Below, piece after piece: positions 46,284 through 56,754 of a stretch of DNA of 64,000 nt. The stretch comes from Brassica napus. Its lineage: Eukaryota; Streptophyta; Magnoliopsida; Brassicales; Brassicaceae. Under the pieces are notes generated by a model. It saw only the letters and a program-made list of their open reading frames with translations. It searched no databases and was not told the DNA's origin. Location: assembly GCF_020379485.1 (NCBI RefSeq), contig NW_026014879.1, positions 62,001 through 126,000 on the forward strand, written 5' to 3'. How positions within the stretch are numbered: the stretch's first letter is position 1; every line of letters begins with the position of its first letter. The position numbers and the translations under genes are program-made.

Positions 46284-49200
46284 CTAGCCCTTAGGCGAGA
46301 GATCAATGAGTCCTAACCTGATGTGTATGGACTCCATTGTCTTTTGCCTTGCTGCCTTTGTGAACACATCTGCTAACTGATCCTCACTCCGAGTATAACA
46401 AGGTAGAATCACCCCAAGAATCATCATCTGCCTCACCTTGTGACAATCAACCTCAATGTGCTTTGTTCTCTCATGGAACACAGAATTAGATGCAATGTGG
46501 ATAGCTGCTTGATTATCACAATGCATTGTCATTGGCGTTGCTTGAATAATCTCCAGATGCTTCAAAATCCCTTTTATCCACACTAGCTCATTTGTAAGCT
46601 TCAGCATTGCTCTATACTCGGCCTCAGCACTGGAACAAGACACTACCTTCTGCTTCTTACTCTTCCAAGTGACCAAGTTACCACCAATGAATGTACAATA
46701 GCCTGTGGTTGATCTTCTATCTGCTCGGTCCCCAGCCCAATCTGCATCACAGTAGCCTACAACCTCAGTACTCTTGTTACATCCCATCCATACTCCAAGA
46801 CCAGTAGTTCCATTCAGATACATCAAGATCCTTTCCACCATCCGCCAGTGGTGCTCCTTAGGAACTTGCATGTGTTGACTGACTTGATTCACCGCAAAGC
46901 ACACATCAGGTCTAGTAATGGTAAGATAAATCAACTTCCCCACTAGCTTCCTATACAGCTTAGGATCATGGAATGGCTTGCTATCCTCAATCTCCCCCTC
47001 ACGTGGAACCTTGTAACCATCCTCCATTGGCATCTTGGCTGTCTTTCCTCCATAGGCATCTGCTCCCTTCAATAGATCAATCACATACTTCCTTTGAGAC
47101 ATAAACAATCCTTCCTTTGATCTGCATATCTCAATCCCAAGAAAATACTTCATTTCCCCCAAGTCTTTAATCTCAAAGCTTGCCTTGAGATACTCCTTTG
47201 TAGCCTTGATGCCTTCCTTATCACTGCCTGTGATGATGATATCATCCACATACACAAGCAATACCACAATACCAGATGAGGTGGTTAGGGTAAAGAGAGT
47301 GTGATCCAATTCTGACTTTCTGAACCCTCTCCCATTCAGTGTAGTACTCAACTTGTTGTACCACGCCCTTGGAGACTGCTTGAGACCATAGATAGCTTTC
47401 CTCAACCTCAACACATTACCCTTCTTTACTAGATGTTCAAGACCTGGTGGTGGATGCATGTATACTTCATCTTCCAACTCTCCTTGAAGGAATGCATTCT
47501 TCACATCCATTTGCCACAAATCCCACTCAAGATTCACAGCTAAAGATAATACAATCCTGATAGTATGAAGTTTAGCCACAGGAGCAAAGGTCTCAACATA
47601 GTCCTCACCATATGTCTGAGTAAATCCTCTTGCCACCAACCTAGACTTGCGCCTCTCTATTCTTCCATCAGGATGAAACTTGATTGTGAACACCCATTTA
47701 CTAGTCACTGCCTTCTTCCCTTTAGGCAGCTCACTCTCATACCATGTTTCATTCTTAATCATGGCTCCGGACTCATCAGCAACTGAATCTCTCCACTCCT
47801 TTAAAGCCATAGCTTCTTCATATGTCCTTGGAATATAGCTCTCATCCAAGCTTACTGTGAAGGCTATATGCTCGTCCGGAAACTCTGCAAAGGAACACAT
47901 AGCTTGAGAAGGATGCTCCACAGCCTGGGCATTGTAGTACACTCTCGTGTTTACCCAGTTGGAAGCATCTCTCTTCACCCTTGTGCTCCTCCTTAGCTCC
48001 TGAACTTGTTCTTCTTGTGGCTCTTGCCCATCTTCACTTGATTGAGCACCACTCTCATTTGACCCATCAGGATCTACTTCCCAATCTCCACTAGACTGAG
48101 TACCACTCTCATCTGAGCCAGTAGACTCTCTTTGCCCATCTCCACTAGACTGAGCACCACTCTCTACTTCCTGTGTCACCTCTTGATTATGCTGGCCTGA
48201 ATCTTCTTGATTGTGCACTTGCTCATGAGATTCAGTTCCATTCCCCCTCTCATGATCAAGAGGAGTTGTTCTTTCAGCTTCACTAGTAGGATTGGAAGAC
48301 TCTCTTCTTCCAGATTCCTGATCCTGGGATAACCCTATCCCTAGCTTCTCCAACAGCACCCTCAGTGTTGTTGCTCTATCAGATGGAGCTTGAGACAAAT
48401 CCTTCAGATTTTCCCACTCCTTTTCTTCATAATACCCTTTGGATTCAATAAACTTCACTTCTCTAGATACCATCACTCTCCTTGCTTCAGGATCATAGCA
48501 CTTGTATCCCTTCTGAGTGATAGAGTATCCAATAAACATTGCCTTAGTACTCTTTGCCTCCAGCTTGTTTCTCTGTTCTCCTGGAGTCATGACATAGCAT
48601 ACACACCCAAATACTCGTAGGTGATCAATAAAAGGCTTGCTCTTATTCAGCACCTCAAATGGAGACAGATTCTTCAGTATCTTGGTTGGGACCCGGTTGA
48701 TGAGGTAGCAAGCAGTCTGAACAGCATCTCCCCAAAATCTTTTTGGGACATTTGCATGAAACATCATCGACCTAGCAACCTCCATCAAGTGCCTATTCTT
48801 CCTCTCAGCTACACCATTCTGCTGTGGTGTGTAGGGACAACTGGTCTGATGCACAATCCCATGCTTGGCTAGATGACTCTTGAAGGCATTGCTGATGTAT
48901 TCACCTCCGTTGTCTGATCTCAGTACCTTCACAGTAGCATTGTATTGATTAGATACATATGCTTGGAAGTTCATAAACGCTTCTAGCACCTTATCTTTAG
49001 ATGGAAGCAATGTGAGCCATGTATACTTAGACTTCTCATCAATGAATGTCACAAAGTATTTATGGCTGTCTCTAGACATGCATGGAGCGGTCCACACATC
49101 CGAGTGAACTAGATCAAAGCAATGCTCATAAGTAGTCTTAGATGTTGGGAAAACAGTCCTACAATGCTTTCCTAATATGCATGCTTCACAATCCAAGTGA

Positions 49201-50597
49201 TTGAATGACATATTAGGGATTATCAATTCAATGGCACGAGCATGAGGATGTCCTAATCTAGCATGCCAAGTAATACTATCAATCTTCTCAGCAGTACTAC
49301 TCAAGCAAATAGAATCAAAGGGATTAGAGGTCTTAGCCAAGTCGAGGTGGTATAGCTGATTTTTGCTGTCTCCTCTGCCAATGACTCTCCCAGTCTTCAA
49401 ATCTTGAAACTCAACTTCATCAGGTCTGAATACTACTTGACAATCAAGATCAATGGTAGCTTTCTTCACAGATAATAGATTTGAAGTGAACTGAGGCATG
49501 TAGAAGGCAGCCGTGTCCTTCTCAAACAGTTTGAGCTTTCCCACTCCTTCTATTGGGATCATAGCACCATTAGCTATCCTAACACTCCCTGTTGCAGCCT
49601 TGATCTCACTTATAAGCCTCCTATCACTGATCATATGATGACTTGCTCCAGAATCAATCACCATGGGTTTAGAAGCTCCGGATTGTATAGCATGCTTCTT
49701 GCTTGCTGCTAAGGCTTGTACATGTTCCATGAACACTCTCCATTCCTTCCTGGTGATGCGATCATCAGCTCCACTCCCTTTCTCCTGCTCTCTTAACACC
49801 CCACTGTCTTCTACTGATTCCCCCATGTAGGCTGAGTAAGAACACTCTCCCACAACTCTCTTTCTACCCTTTCCTATGTTGATAGAAGCTTTGGATAGCA
49901 TTCTGCACCTTCTCTTCTTCCGGAAGCCCTCACTCCTACTCCCGGTTAGCCTCCATGAGCCCTCACTCCTACTCATGGTTAGCTTCTGGAAGCTCTCACT
50001 CCTACTCCCAGTTGGCTTCCATGAGCTCTCACTCCTACTCATGGTTAGCCTCTCATCATCTCTCATTATCTCATACGCCCTTCTTATAAGCCCACAAATC
50101 TCTTCCATTTCCGGAAGCTGTTCCCCTCTTAGAACCATCTCTACCAGCCACCCATATGATGACTCCATGCTCGCCAAGAGCTTCAAGACCGTCTCTTGCT
50201 CTTGTGTAGTATCCCCATCCACATGGGATCTCAACCCTTGTAGTTCAACCCACAAATGTTGTAGCTTCCTCACATGGTTATTGAACTCTTCTCTTCCTGG
50301 TTTACCTCCACTAATCACCTTCTTGACTTCATACACTCTCCTAAGACTGATCTTGTTCTCATAAACATCTTCAATCTTCTCAAGCAGTGTACTTTCTTCA
50401 AGACTAAAGCAATTTCCACTTGTTTCTCTTGCTGTCTGATCTTTCTCAGCAGCTTTACCCTTCAAAGACTCTTCCTTCTCATGGTTTCTCCAAACTCCAC
50501 ACCTCTTCAGAGTCGCTTTCATTTGTGAGAACCACCCCCACTCATTCCCTCTCTCTTCCTTCTCTTCACGCCTTGCTGAACCACAAGCTAGACCCAT
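46284..50597 (-). CDS. gag-pol: Copia Gag-Pol polyprotein, intact (1437 aa)
   Basis: It starts at an ATG (50597) about 190 bp inside the primer site; no stop or frameshift. Gag occupies about 1-300 and shows the helical copia-type segment (EEFNNHVRKLQHLWVELQGL) but no CX2CX4HX4C zinc knuckle. Instead there is a fourfold SRSE(S/G)-type repeat at about 185-230 followed by a basic KKRRCR stretch. Protease has DSGASHHM (about 313). Next come the pre-integrase finger WHARLGHP (about 442) and integrase (HSDVWTAP about 499, LRSDNGGEY about 561, GVAERKNRH). RT has YVDDIIITG (about 1119). RNase H has CDADWAGD and ends TKHIEVDCHKVRQ. The lineage within copia is not assigned. Confidence 0.94.
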   Translation of the reverse strand: MGLACGSARREEKEERGNEWGWFSQMKATLKRCGVWRNHEKEESLKGKAAEKDQTARETSGNCFSLEESTLLEKIEDVYENKISLRRVYEVKKVISGGKPGREEFNNHVRKLQHLWVELQGLRSHVDGDTTQEQETVLKLLASMESSYGWLVEMVLRGEQLPEMEEICGLIRRAYEIMRDDERLTMSRSESSWKPTGSRSESFQKLTMSRSEGSWRLTGSRSEGFRKKRRCRMLSKASINIGKGRKRVVGECSYSAYMGESVEDSGVLREQEKGSGADDRITRKEWRVFMEHVQALAASKKHAIQSGASKPMVIDSGASHHMISDRRLISEIKAATGSVRIANGAMIPIEGVGKLKLFEKDTAAFYMPQFTSNLLSVKKATIDLDCQVVFRPDEVEFQDLKTGRVIGRGDSKNQLYHLDLAKTSNPFDSICLSSTAEKIDSITWHARLGHPHARAIELIIPNMSFNHLDCEACILGKHCRTVFPTSKTTYEHCFDLVHSDVWTAPCMSRDSHKYFVTFIDEKSKYTWLTLLPSKDKVLEAFMNFQAYVSNQYNATVKVLRSDNGGEYISNAFKSHLAKHGIVHQTSCPYTPQQNGVAERKNRHLMEVARSMMFHANVPKRFWGDAVQTACYLINRVPTKILKNLSPFEVLNKSKPFIDHLRVFGCVCYVMTPGEQRNKLEAKSTKAMFIGYSITQKGYKCYDPEARRVMVSREVKFIESKGYYEEKEWENLKDLSQAPSDRATTLRVLLEKLGIGLSQDQESGRRESSNPTSEAERTTPLDHERGNGTESHEQVHNQEDSGQHNQEVTQEVESGAQSSGDGQRESTGSDESGTQSSGDWEVDPDGSNESGAQSSEDGQEPQEEQVQELRRSTRVKRDASNWVNTRVYYNAQAVEHPSQAMCSFAEFPDEHIAFTVSLDESYIPRTYEEAMALKEWRDSVADESGAMIKNETWYESELPKGKKAVTSKWVFTIKFHPDGRIERRKSRLVARGFTQTYGEDYVETFAPVAKLHTIRIVLSLAVNLEWDLWQMDVKNAFLQGELEDEVYMHPPPGLEHLVKKGNVLRLRKAIYGLKQSPRAWYNKLSTTLNGRGFRKSELDHTLFTLTTSSGIVVLLVYVDDIIITGSDKEGIKATKEYLKASFEIKDLGEMKYFLGIEICRSKEGLFMSQRKYVIDLLKGADAYGGKTAKMPMEDGYKVPREGEIEDSKPFHDPKLYRKLVGKLIYLTITRPDVCFAVNQVSQHMQVPKEHHWRMVERILMYLNGTTGLGVWMGCNKSTEVVGYCDADWAGDRADRRSTTGYCTFIGGNLVTWKSKKQKVVSCSSAEAEYRAMLKLTNELVWIKGILKHLEIIQATPMTMHCDNQAAIHIASNSVFHERTKHIEVDCHKVRQMMILGVILPCYTRSEDQLADVFTKAARQKTMESIHIRLGLIDLSPKG
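49920..50045 (-). repeat. Short tandem repeat inside the Gag of B
   Basis: Four copies of plus-strand CTCACTCCTACTC at roughly 30-bp spacing, alternating between two flanking versions (about 60-bp full period). They encode the SRSE… repeats. Confidence 0.7.
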
Positions 50598-50788
50598 CTT
50601 CTGACCTTGTCAAACACCTAAAGGGACTCCCTTGAAGCTGACTCTCCAAAAGAAACACCAACAGACACAAACTTGACTTTTAAAGGATCTAGCTCTTGAA
50701 AACTCTCAAGAACTCTCAAGAACACTCAAGAACACTCAAGAACATTTGGAAAAAAAAACGAAATCACTCTCTCCTTTTGAAGGAACCT

Positions 50789-50801
50789 GGCTCTGATACC
50801 A
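50789..50801 (-). other. Primer-binding site of element B
   Basis: The minus strand reads TGGTATCAGAGCC, directly at the LTR end with no spacer. Confidence 0.9.
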
Positions 50802-51292
50802 TCTTAGATTTGGTGATTTAAAGAGTGATTAAGTCTAATCTGAGAATTAAAGAGATTAGATTAAGAACAAGAGAGAGATTTAAGAGAGAGAGACTCAAAA
50901 CTCCATTAATTAATACTGATGAGGGTTTACAAGTATATAAAGAGAGAGCAACAAGTAATTTCGAAATGTATAAGCATGTGTAGTCAAAGGACAGGCTGGA
51001 ACTCCTTTTGAATCACTTGGCTGTGCTTTCTCACATGCTTGCACTAGTAGAAAAGCATCCTCTCCTTTCCAGCACCATACAGGCTGTCAAACTGCTCCCT
51101 TATCCTTCCTTATCCTCTTTGGTCGAGTTTACTCTCTTCTCTTCACTAAGTTACCCTCTCATCCCATCAGATAACTTCCCAAGTAGTTACTGTGGTTAAA
51201 CTAAAGTTACCACAGTAAAACTCCAAAGTTACTGTCTGCTCCAACTCTCTTCCCCTCTCAATATATCAACTCTTTATTCTCTTATCTCAACA
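50802..51292 (-). repeat. 5' LTR of element B
   Basis: 491 bp; a TATA-like minus-strand TTATATAC lies at about 50933-50940. Confidence 0.92.
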
Positions 51293-51763
51293 TTCCCCAC
51301 CATTTTATGTATCAAAATCAAGCTTCTTACAAAGTAATTCATCCTGGTTTGATTGGAACGACGAAGAAGCTGTCCTATTCCCAAACTGGGAAACTGGAAT
51401 CACCTGATTTGAAAGTGGGATAACTACTTCATTCCAACTCCTATGAGATTTATTCAACTTCCTGGTGTTTCTCCAACCCTTTATGTATCCAAATCAAGCT
51501 TCTTACAAAGTGATTCATCCTGGTTGGATTGGAACGACGAAGAAGCTGTCCTATTCCCAAACTGGGAAACTGGAATCACCTGATTAGAAAGTGGGATAAC
51601 TACTTCATTCCAACTCCTATGAGATTTATTCAACTTCCTGGTGATTCTCCAACACTTTATGTATCCAAATCAAGCTTCTTACAAAGTGATTCATCCTGGT
51701 TTGATTGGAACGACGAAGAAGCTAACCTATTCCCAAACTGGGAAACTGGAATCACCTGATTAG
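51293..51763. repeat. CentBr-like satellite, block 4
   Basis: About 2.7 monomers between B and I. The rare variants TCCTGGTTGGATTGG, CTACTTCATTCC and GAAGCTAACCTATTCC are in the same order as at about 26877-27160, left of E. Confidence 0.93.
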
Positions 51764-51947
51764 TGTTAACTTGAAGAGAAGAAATGGAGAAACTAAAAGT
51801 GTTGAGTTGAGTTGGGGCTTGTGCAAAAGATAGGGCAAGGTGTCCAGAAGTGTCCTGATGGATGTGCAAAGTTAGGGTCAAGTCTAGGAGAGACTTAGAA
51901 GTGTATTTGGGAGCAAATGAGCGAGTGTGCAAAGATAGGGCGAGGCA

Positions 51948-51983
51948 GTACGGACATGTACGGACAGTACGGATCCGTACGGA
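51948..51983 (+). promoter_or_regulatory. GTACGGA array in the LTR of I
   Basis: GTACGGA starts at 51948, 51958, 51967 and 51977, that is every 9-10 bp. The last two enclose the perfect palindrome GTACGGATCCGTAC (51967-51980). It is repeated in the 3' LTR at 56939-56974. It lies about 490 bp upstream of the TATA box; a protein-binding cluster is an inference. Confidence 0.5.
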
Positions 51984-52472
51984 CCAGGGCGACCCAGATT
52001 TGCATAACTCGGCCATTTGAGAAGTTTTGGAGTTGGTGCAAAAATAGGGCGAACCTGACGTCCCGGGAAGGCTTGTGCAATGTCTGGGCAAGGTTTAGGA
52101 GTTATAAAAGTGGTCCCAGTCTTGTGGATAAGGTTCTGATCAGATGGCATCAAAGGAGAATCAAGAAGATGCCATTGGAGTGTGATTGGCTAGTTTGGTC
52201 TTGGGACAGGCTGGCCTTGGCTGTAAAGACAAGGGGAGCCACGACCATGTACCTGGACTTATCTCTGGATAGATTAGCAGGAGCCTAAGGAGAGCCAATC
52301 ACAGTTCAGCCTTCCCCATTTTGAATTAAACCAATCAGACTCCATCTCCTCTTAACCAATCAGCATCAACTACTCAGATTGCAACAAGACCAGCTCATCT
52401 ACACCATCCATTCCTCTTAAGTGATTTACAGCCATTAGATATAGGTTTATGATGTCTCAGATTGTAACAGCC

Positions 52473-52480
52473 TATATAAA
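52473..52480 (+). promoter_or_regulatory. TATA box of element I
   Basis: TATATAAA, preceded within about 200 bp by three CCAAT words; the likely start of transcription is just downstream. Confidence 0.7.
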
Positions 52481-52761
52481 CAGATGTATGGACGAAATTG
52501 TAACTCTTAAGAGAGTTAGGGGGATTTCCCCTCTCCTTCATGGAAATGAAAAACTAGTTCTTGAATCTGAAACTCTAATCTCTAAACACTTATTCTCTTA
52601 GTCTCTCAGTCTCTTAATCTCATTCTCTTTAGTCTCATAAACACTTAAACACTCTCATCAATCTCTGTTCTCAAATCACCTAAAACAAGCTCTTATCTTT
52701 CTCCATTGGAGTTTATACACACACACATACAACCAGAGTAGAGATCTCTTTAAAAATCACA

Positions 52762-52774
52762 TGGTATCAGAGCC
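52762..52774 (+). other. Primer-binding site of element I
   Basis: TGGTATCAGAGCC directly after the LTR; initiator tRNA-Met type. Confidence 0.92.
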
Positions 52775-53862
52775 AGGTTCATCTGAACTTGGTTCTTGCT
52801 TCCGCTGAAGCTCATAGCTCTCCCCATGTCGCTTGAAGCCAAGAAGAAGCTCCATGGTCCAGCCGGCTGTTCAACTCTTCAAGAAGAAGGTATGCTCATC
52901 CATGGTGTCCAGAAGCTGTCTCTGGCTGATCTACACTCTCTCATGAAGCCCATGAAGAAGAAAGAACCCTGGGAAGCAAAGGGTTCTTATTCACTGTCCA
53001 AGAAGAAAGGTGACAGCTTTCAGCTGGTACTGGTGTGGCGAATTCAACATGAAGAAAGGTGTGGTCATTGACATGGAGAGTGCAAGAGAAAGGTCCATGG
53101 GAGAAGGAGAAGTTGGAGTTGACACCAACAGCTCACTGTCTTGCCATGATCTATGGAGTTTCAAGGAACTAACACTAGTTCCTTGGCTGTAAGAAACCTC
53201 TTTCTCTTGTATAAAGCTTGAGTATATTGACTGGTTGTGATGTTGTGATGTGATTGAAAACCTGAGGACTGTTTAAAAGATTATTAAATGAAATAAAATG
53301 AATTTAGAATCTGTCCCAGGATGCTTAAAGAGCTTGGTTCCCTAGTAATCCTTTCATTGTACTAGTTATACTAAGTTTACTAGCAGTTGTGTAAGTGCTT
53401 TAAAAAGACTAGTAATTTAACAGTATTACTAGGATTACTAGGTATGTTAATATGCTTATATCCGGTTCATAATGATGCTTGTTGTGATTGATTGAATCTG
53501 CTTGCATACATGGATTGAAACTGAATTGAAAGCTGTTGCATATAGTCTTGTGGCTGTCTTACATTGAAGCATTAGATTCATGTCTAACTGCTGAGTAAAG
53601 AAGCTTTAAAATGCCTAAGTAGCTTGCATAAACTGAAAAAGAAAATGCTTGTGCTTAGAGAGATTGCTTGCAAAGATAGAACTTGAAAATGACTTGTTTT
53701 AATCTGTTGCAATGCTTGTGAGATTGGGAATCAAACTTGATGATTAATCAAGGATTGATCCCAATACTCTTGTGTCTTATCCTTGCTGGAGTTTGAGTGG
53801 TGTTTCAGGTTCACAAGAAGTGTTCTTTGCTCACCACCTATCCAAGACAAGAGGAAGACTTG

Positions 53863-54078
53863 AACCATTGTGTGGAGCAATGGGAAGATACTTGTGTGTA
53901 GAAGCTGGTTTAAGAAGCGCAGGCCACGAGGTTGTTGAGCTCCTGGTTCAAGACATACAAGCGGAAGACCAACCATTGTGTGGAGCAATGGGAAGGTTCT
54001 TGTGTGCAGAAGCCGGTTTAAGAAGCGCAGGCCACGAGGTTGTTGAGCTCCTGGTTCAAGACACACAAGAAGAAGAAG
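53863..54078 (+). repeat. 108-bp tandem duplication in element I
   Basis: Two copies, period 108 bp (ACCATTGTGTGGAGCAATGG at 53865 and 53973), differing at a few bases. Confidence 0.8.
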
Positions 54079-56119
54079 GTCACCACCTAAGCCATGAGGA
54101 AGGCCGGTGATCTGAGGGTACTTGAAGCTGAAGGCAAAAGGGTGGATCAGTGATTTAAGCGCAGCTGTTAGGGTGATGTGCTCCTGGTCTTGAAGTTCAT
54201 TGAGGCTCATCTCAAGCTTGTGGTGGGGATTCAAATGACCAACCTGAAGAGCTAAAGTTCAAGACATGTTTCCTCCTTATCACTACAAGAGAAGGATAAA
54301 ATGAAGCCTGTTGCCAACATTCTGTGGGAAGTCCACAGCCTGCTCCAAAGAGGGTAGAGAGGATGTTGTGACAATGGAGAGATGACTTGTGGTTCTGTCC
54401 ATGGTGGTTTAGTCACCATAGCCTACACATCAGATGAGTGTAGAGAGGACAGTCGACATACAAAGAAGAGCATCACCAGGAGGGTGATGCAATTTAAACC
54501 AAGACCATTGCAAGCTGATCATGGAGTGATCCAGCCGAAGTAGAGGGAAGAAGAAAGCTACTCAATAAGCTTCTGGTGTGAGATGCTTGGAGAGTGAGCA
54601 TTGCAAGAGGGATGGGCACACCAAGGAGAGGTGTTGGATACTGAATCCAAGCCTCAAACCTGCCAAGTTCAAGTGAACCGTGCCCATGGAGGTTCAAGAG
54701 ATCAGCTCGGATCTCTTGTTTGTAAGCAAACCTCCTAACCATTAATAAGCGCTTGTGTCTTTATTTATTGTGCTGTGAGTGGTGTCTAGAGTCCCAGAAT
54801 CTCATGTTTTTTTTATTGCATTGTCTTGTGTGTTGCCATAGCTTGAATCAGAATGAATGTGTTGTAGAATTGAGTAGAATGTCTATACTGCTTGCATCAT
54901 GTTTGAAAAGCTGTTTTGCATACATAAGCATGTCTCATATTGTCTAAGTTCAATCCGAGTGTGTACTGTTGCTAATGTTTATGTTTATTCCAAAAATGAA
55001 AGTCTAGCATCAATTAGAAAGTGTCTAAGGTGCGTGCATCATTGGTCTTGATTGAAACTGGTGTGCATAGCTTTGATATGTCTCATGGATTGAACCTGTT
55101 GCATTCATGGAGTTAATGCTTTAAGATTGTGCATTCATGTATTGATGCATTTAAAAATGAGCCTAAATTGTCAATGTATTGTATAAAGCTTGCATTGTCA
55201 TTTTAGAGATTGAAAACTGCTTGTTCTTGCCTTAATTGATTGGCTTGTTTCAAGGTTTATATATTGCTGTGGCATTGGTGATCAAACAGGATAAATTATC
55301 TTGGTTTGATCCCAATGGGATGATCTGATCTTGCATTGAGTTGTGGTGGTGTTAGGTACACAAGGAAAGTGATACATGTAACTCACCAACAGCCAAGAAT
55401 GTAGAGACAAAGGTCTTGTGCCATTGCATATCATCACTAGGACATGTTAGTCCATAATCTACAGGAAGTGTAGTGTGATTGAGTATGCAATGAGAGATGA
55501 CCATTGCATAATACCATTTGACATATCTAGTCCTTAGTCTACAGGAAGTGTAGCATGGGTCATTATGCAATGAGAGGTGTGTCTTGTGAGACTCTCTATG
55601 GTGATTCAAACACCCTAGTTCCTGGTTAAGGAAGAGAGTAAACTCACAAGAAGAAAGCTATCATGAAAGATGATAGTTATTAGACCATGGAGATGCATAG
55701 GATCATCACAAGCTTAGCTCCTTCTAGTCTCGGTTCTAAGCTTGAGGGGGAGTCTTAATGCATATGATCCATGGTCAGTAACAAGCCTTTTGCAAAAGCT
55801 TCTACAAGGATCATCAACCGGACCAAGTCAGTGGCGTGTCTAGGCAAGAGGCTGTTCAGAGCAGCCTTGGCGAGTGAGGAGGAAGGCTCTCCATCAATGC
55901 GGCTTCAATGAGAGGTGATTGAGGAGAAGCTGATGAATCCATTCTGCCTTTCCAAGAAGTTGATGATGCCATGAAGATGGTGCATTGGTCGAGTTTGGAA
56001 ACTCACAAGAACACAAGGGAAGTTCCCTTAGACTTTTTAAAACTCCTTTCAATCTTTTTCATTCATCTTATTCATTGCTTGTGCTTGAAAAGATACTTAA
56101 GATGATTATGATTGAATTG

Positions 56120-56206
56120 TGAGATTGTGTGCATCAAATGTGATGCAGGATATTCATTTTGAATTGTGAGATTGTGTGCATCAAATGTGATGCAGGATAT
56201 TCATTT
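56120..56206 (+). repeat. Short tandem duplication in element I
   Basis: GAATTGTGAGATTGTGTGCA and what follows, through TGCAGGATATTCATTTT, occurs twice in tandem at a period of about 46 bp; the copies look identical. Confidence 0.8.
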
Positions 56207-56643
56207 TCTTGTTTTTGATAGGTACTGATGCACCTTTGGGATAATGTATCAGGTACCATTGCTTGAGCCTCACTAAAGATGTTCCTGGTCAGTTCCTAGC
56301 TTCTCTAAGATGGCTGAGAAGTCTGTTGAGAGGGGGAGATCCAAACCAGTTCTATGAAGAGGGCAAGCCGTGTGTGAAGTGTTGATCAGCCTCACTGGTG
56401 TTTTGAAGATGATCTGGCCGTGTCCTAGCTTCTCTAAGAAGGCTGTGAAGTCAGTTGAGAGGGGGAGACTTCAAACCGGTTCCATGAAGAGGTGAAGCTG
56501 AGTTGTTGAGTGCGCAAAGTCTTGATGAGTTGCTGCACCAGTTTAGGCCGTGATCCAGAGCTTCTTGTGTCCAACCACACTGGTTCTAAGGCACAAGAGC
56601 TCACTGGCCAATCCCTAGGCCTTGGAGACTTTACTCTTTTTCC

Positions 56644-56682
56644 CTCATCAAGGTTTTGTCCCAAAGGGTTTTCCTTGGTGAG
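56644..56682 (+). other. Post-stop-type hairpin of element I
   Basis: Arms CTCATCAAGG (56644-56653) and CCTTGGTGAG (56673-56682), loop TTTTGTCCCAAAGGGTTTT. It is retained although the element has no pol ORF. Confidence 0.7.
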
Positions 56683-56742
56683 GTTTTTAATGAGGAAGTT
56701 CTTCAAGGTTCCAAGCTTGACATAGGATCAACTAAAGTCAAG

Positions 56743-56754
56743 CTTGAGGGGGAG
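56743..56754 (+). other. Polypurine tract of element I
   Basis: CTTGAGGGGGAG directly before the 3' LTR. Confidence 0.88.

Larger units (their letters stand above)
45644..51292 (-). mobile_element. Ty1/copia element B, full length
   Basis: 5649 bp with two 491-bp LTRs, primer site, polypurine tract, one complete ORF and the target-site duplication TTCCC (45639-45643 and 51293-51297) within satellite. I count seven substitutions between the LTRs (1.4%). At the usual plant rate of about 1.5e-8 per site per year that is roughly half a million years, making it older than the gypsy elements here. Confidence 0.94.
51764..52761 (+). repeat. 5' LTR of element I
   Basis: 998 bp, TGTTAACTTGAAG…AAAAATCACA. 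It contains four GTACGGA words, three CCAAT boxes (about 52295, 52332, 52355) and a TATA box. Confidence 0.93.
52775..56742 (+). other. Non-coding internal region of element I
   Basis: About 4 kb without a recognisable protein. Purine-rich, exon-like stretches alternate with T-rich stretches that begin GTAAG and end in AG: about 53189-53808 (GTAAGAAACC…GTTTCAG) and 54722-55355 (GTAAGCAAACC…GTGTTAG). Downstream of both acceptors the sequence is similar (GGTTCACAAG and GGTACACAAG). An internal purine tract identical to the real one sits at 55741-55752. Short frames such as 53772-54110 are not supported as genes. Confidence 0.6.

Noticed and set aside
49876..50364. 162-codon frame opposite the copia Gag
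   Set aside because: Antisense shadow of the SRSE repeat region; no independent support.
51917..52288. 123-codon frame in the LTR of I (also at 56908-57279)
   Set aside because: It lies upstream of the TATA box inside an LTR, in both copies; no recognisable domain.
53772..54110. 112-codon frame with a 36-residue repeat in element I as a gene
   Set aside because: It results from the 108-bp tandem duplication; no family recognised, and part of it precedes the likely splice acceptor.
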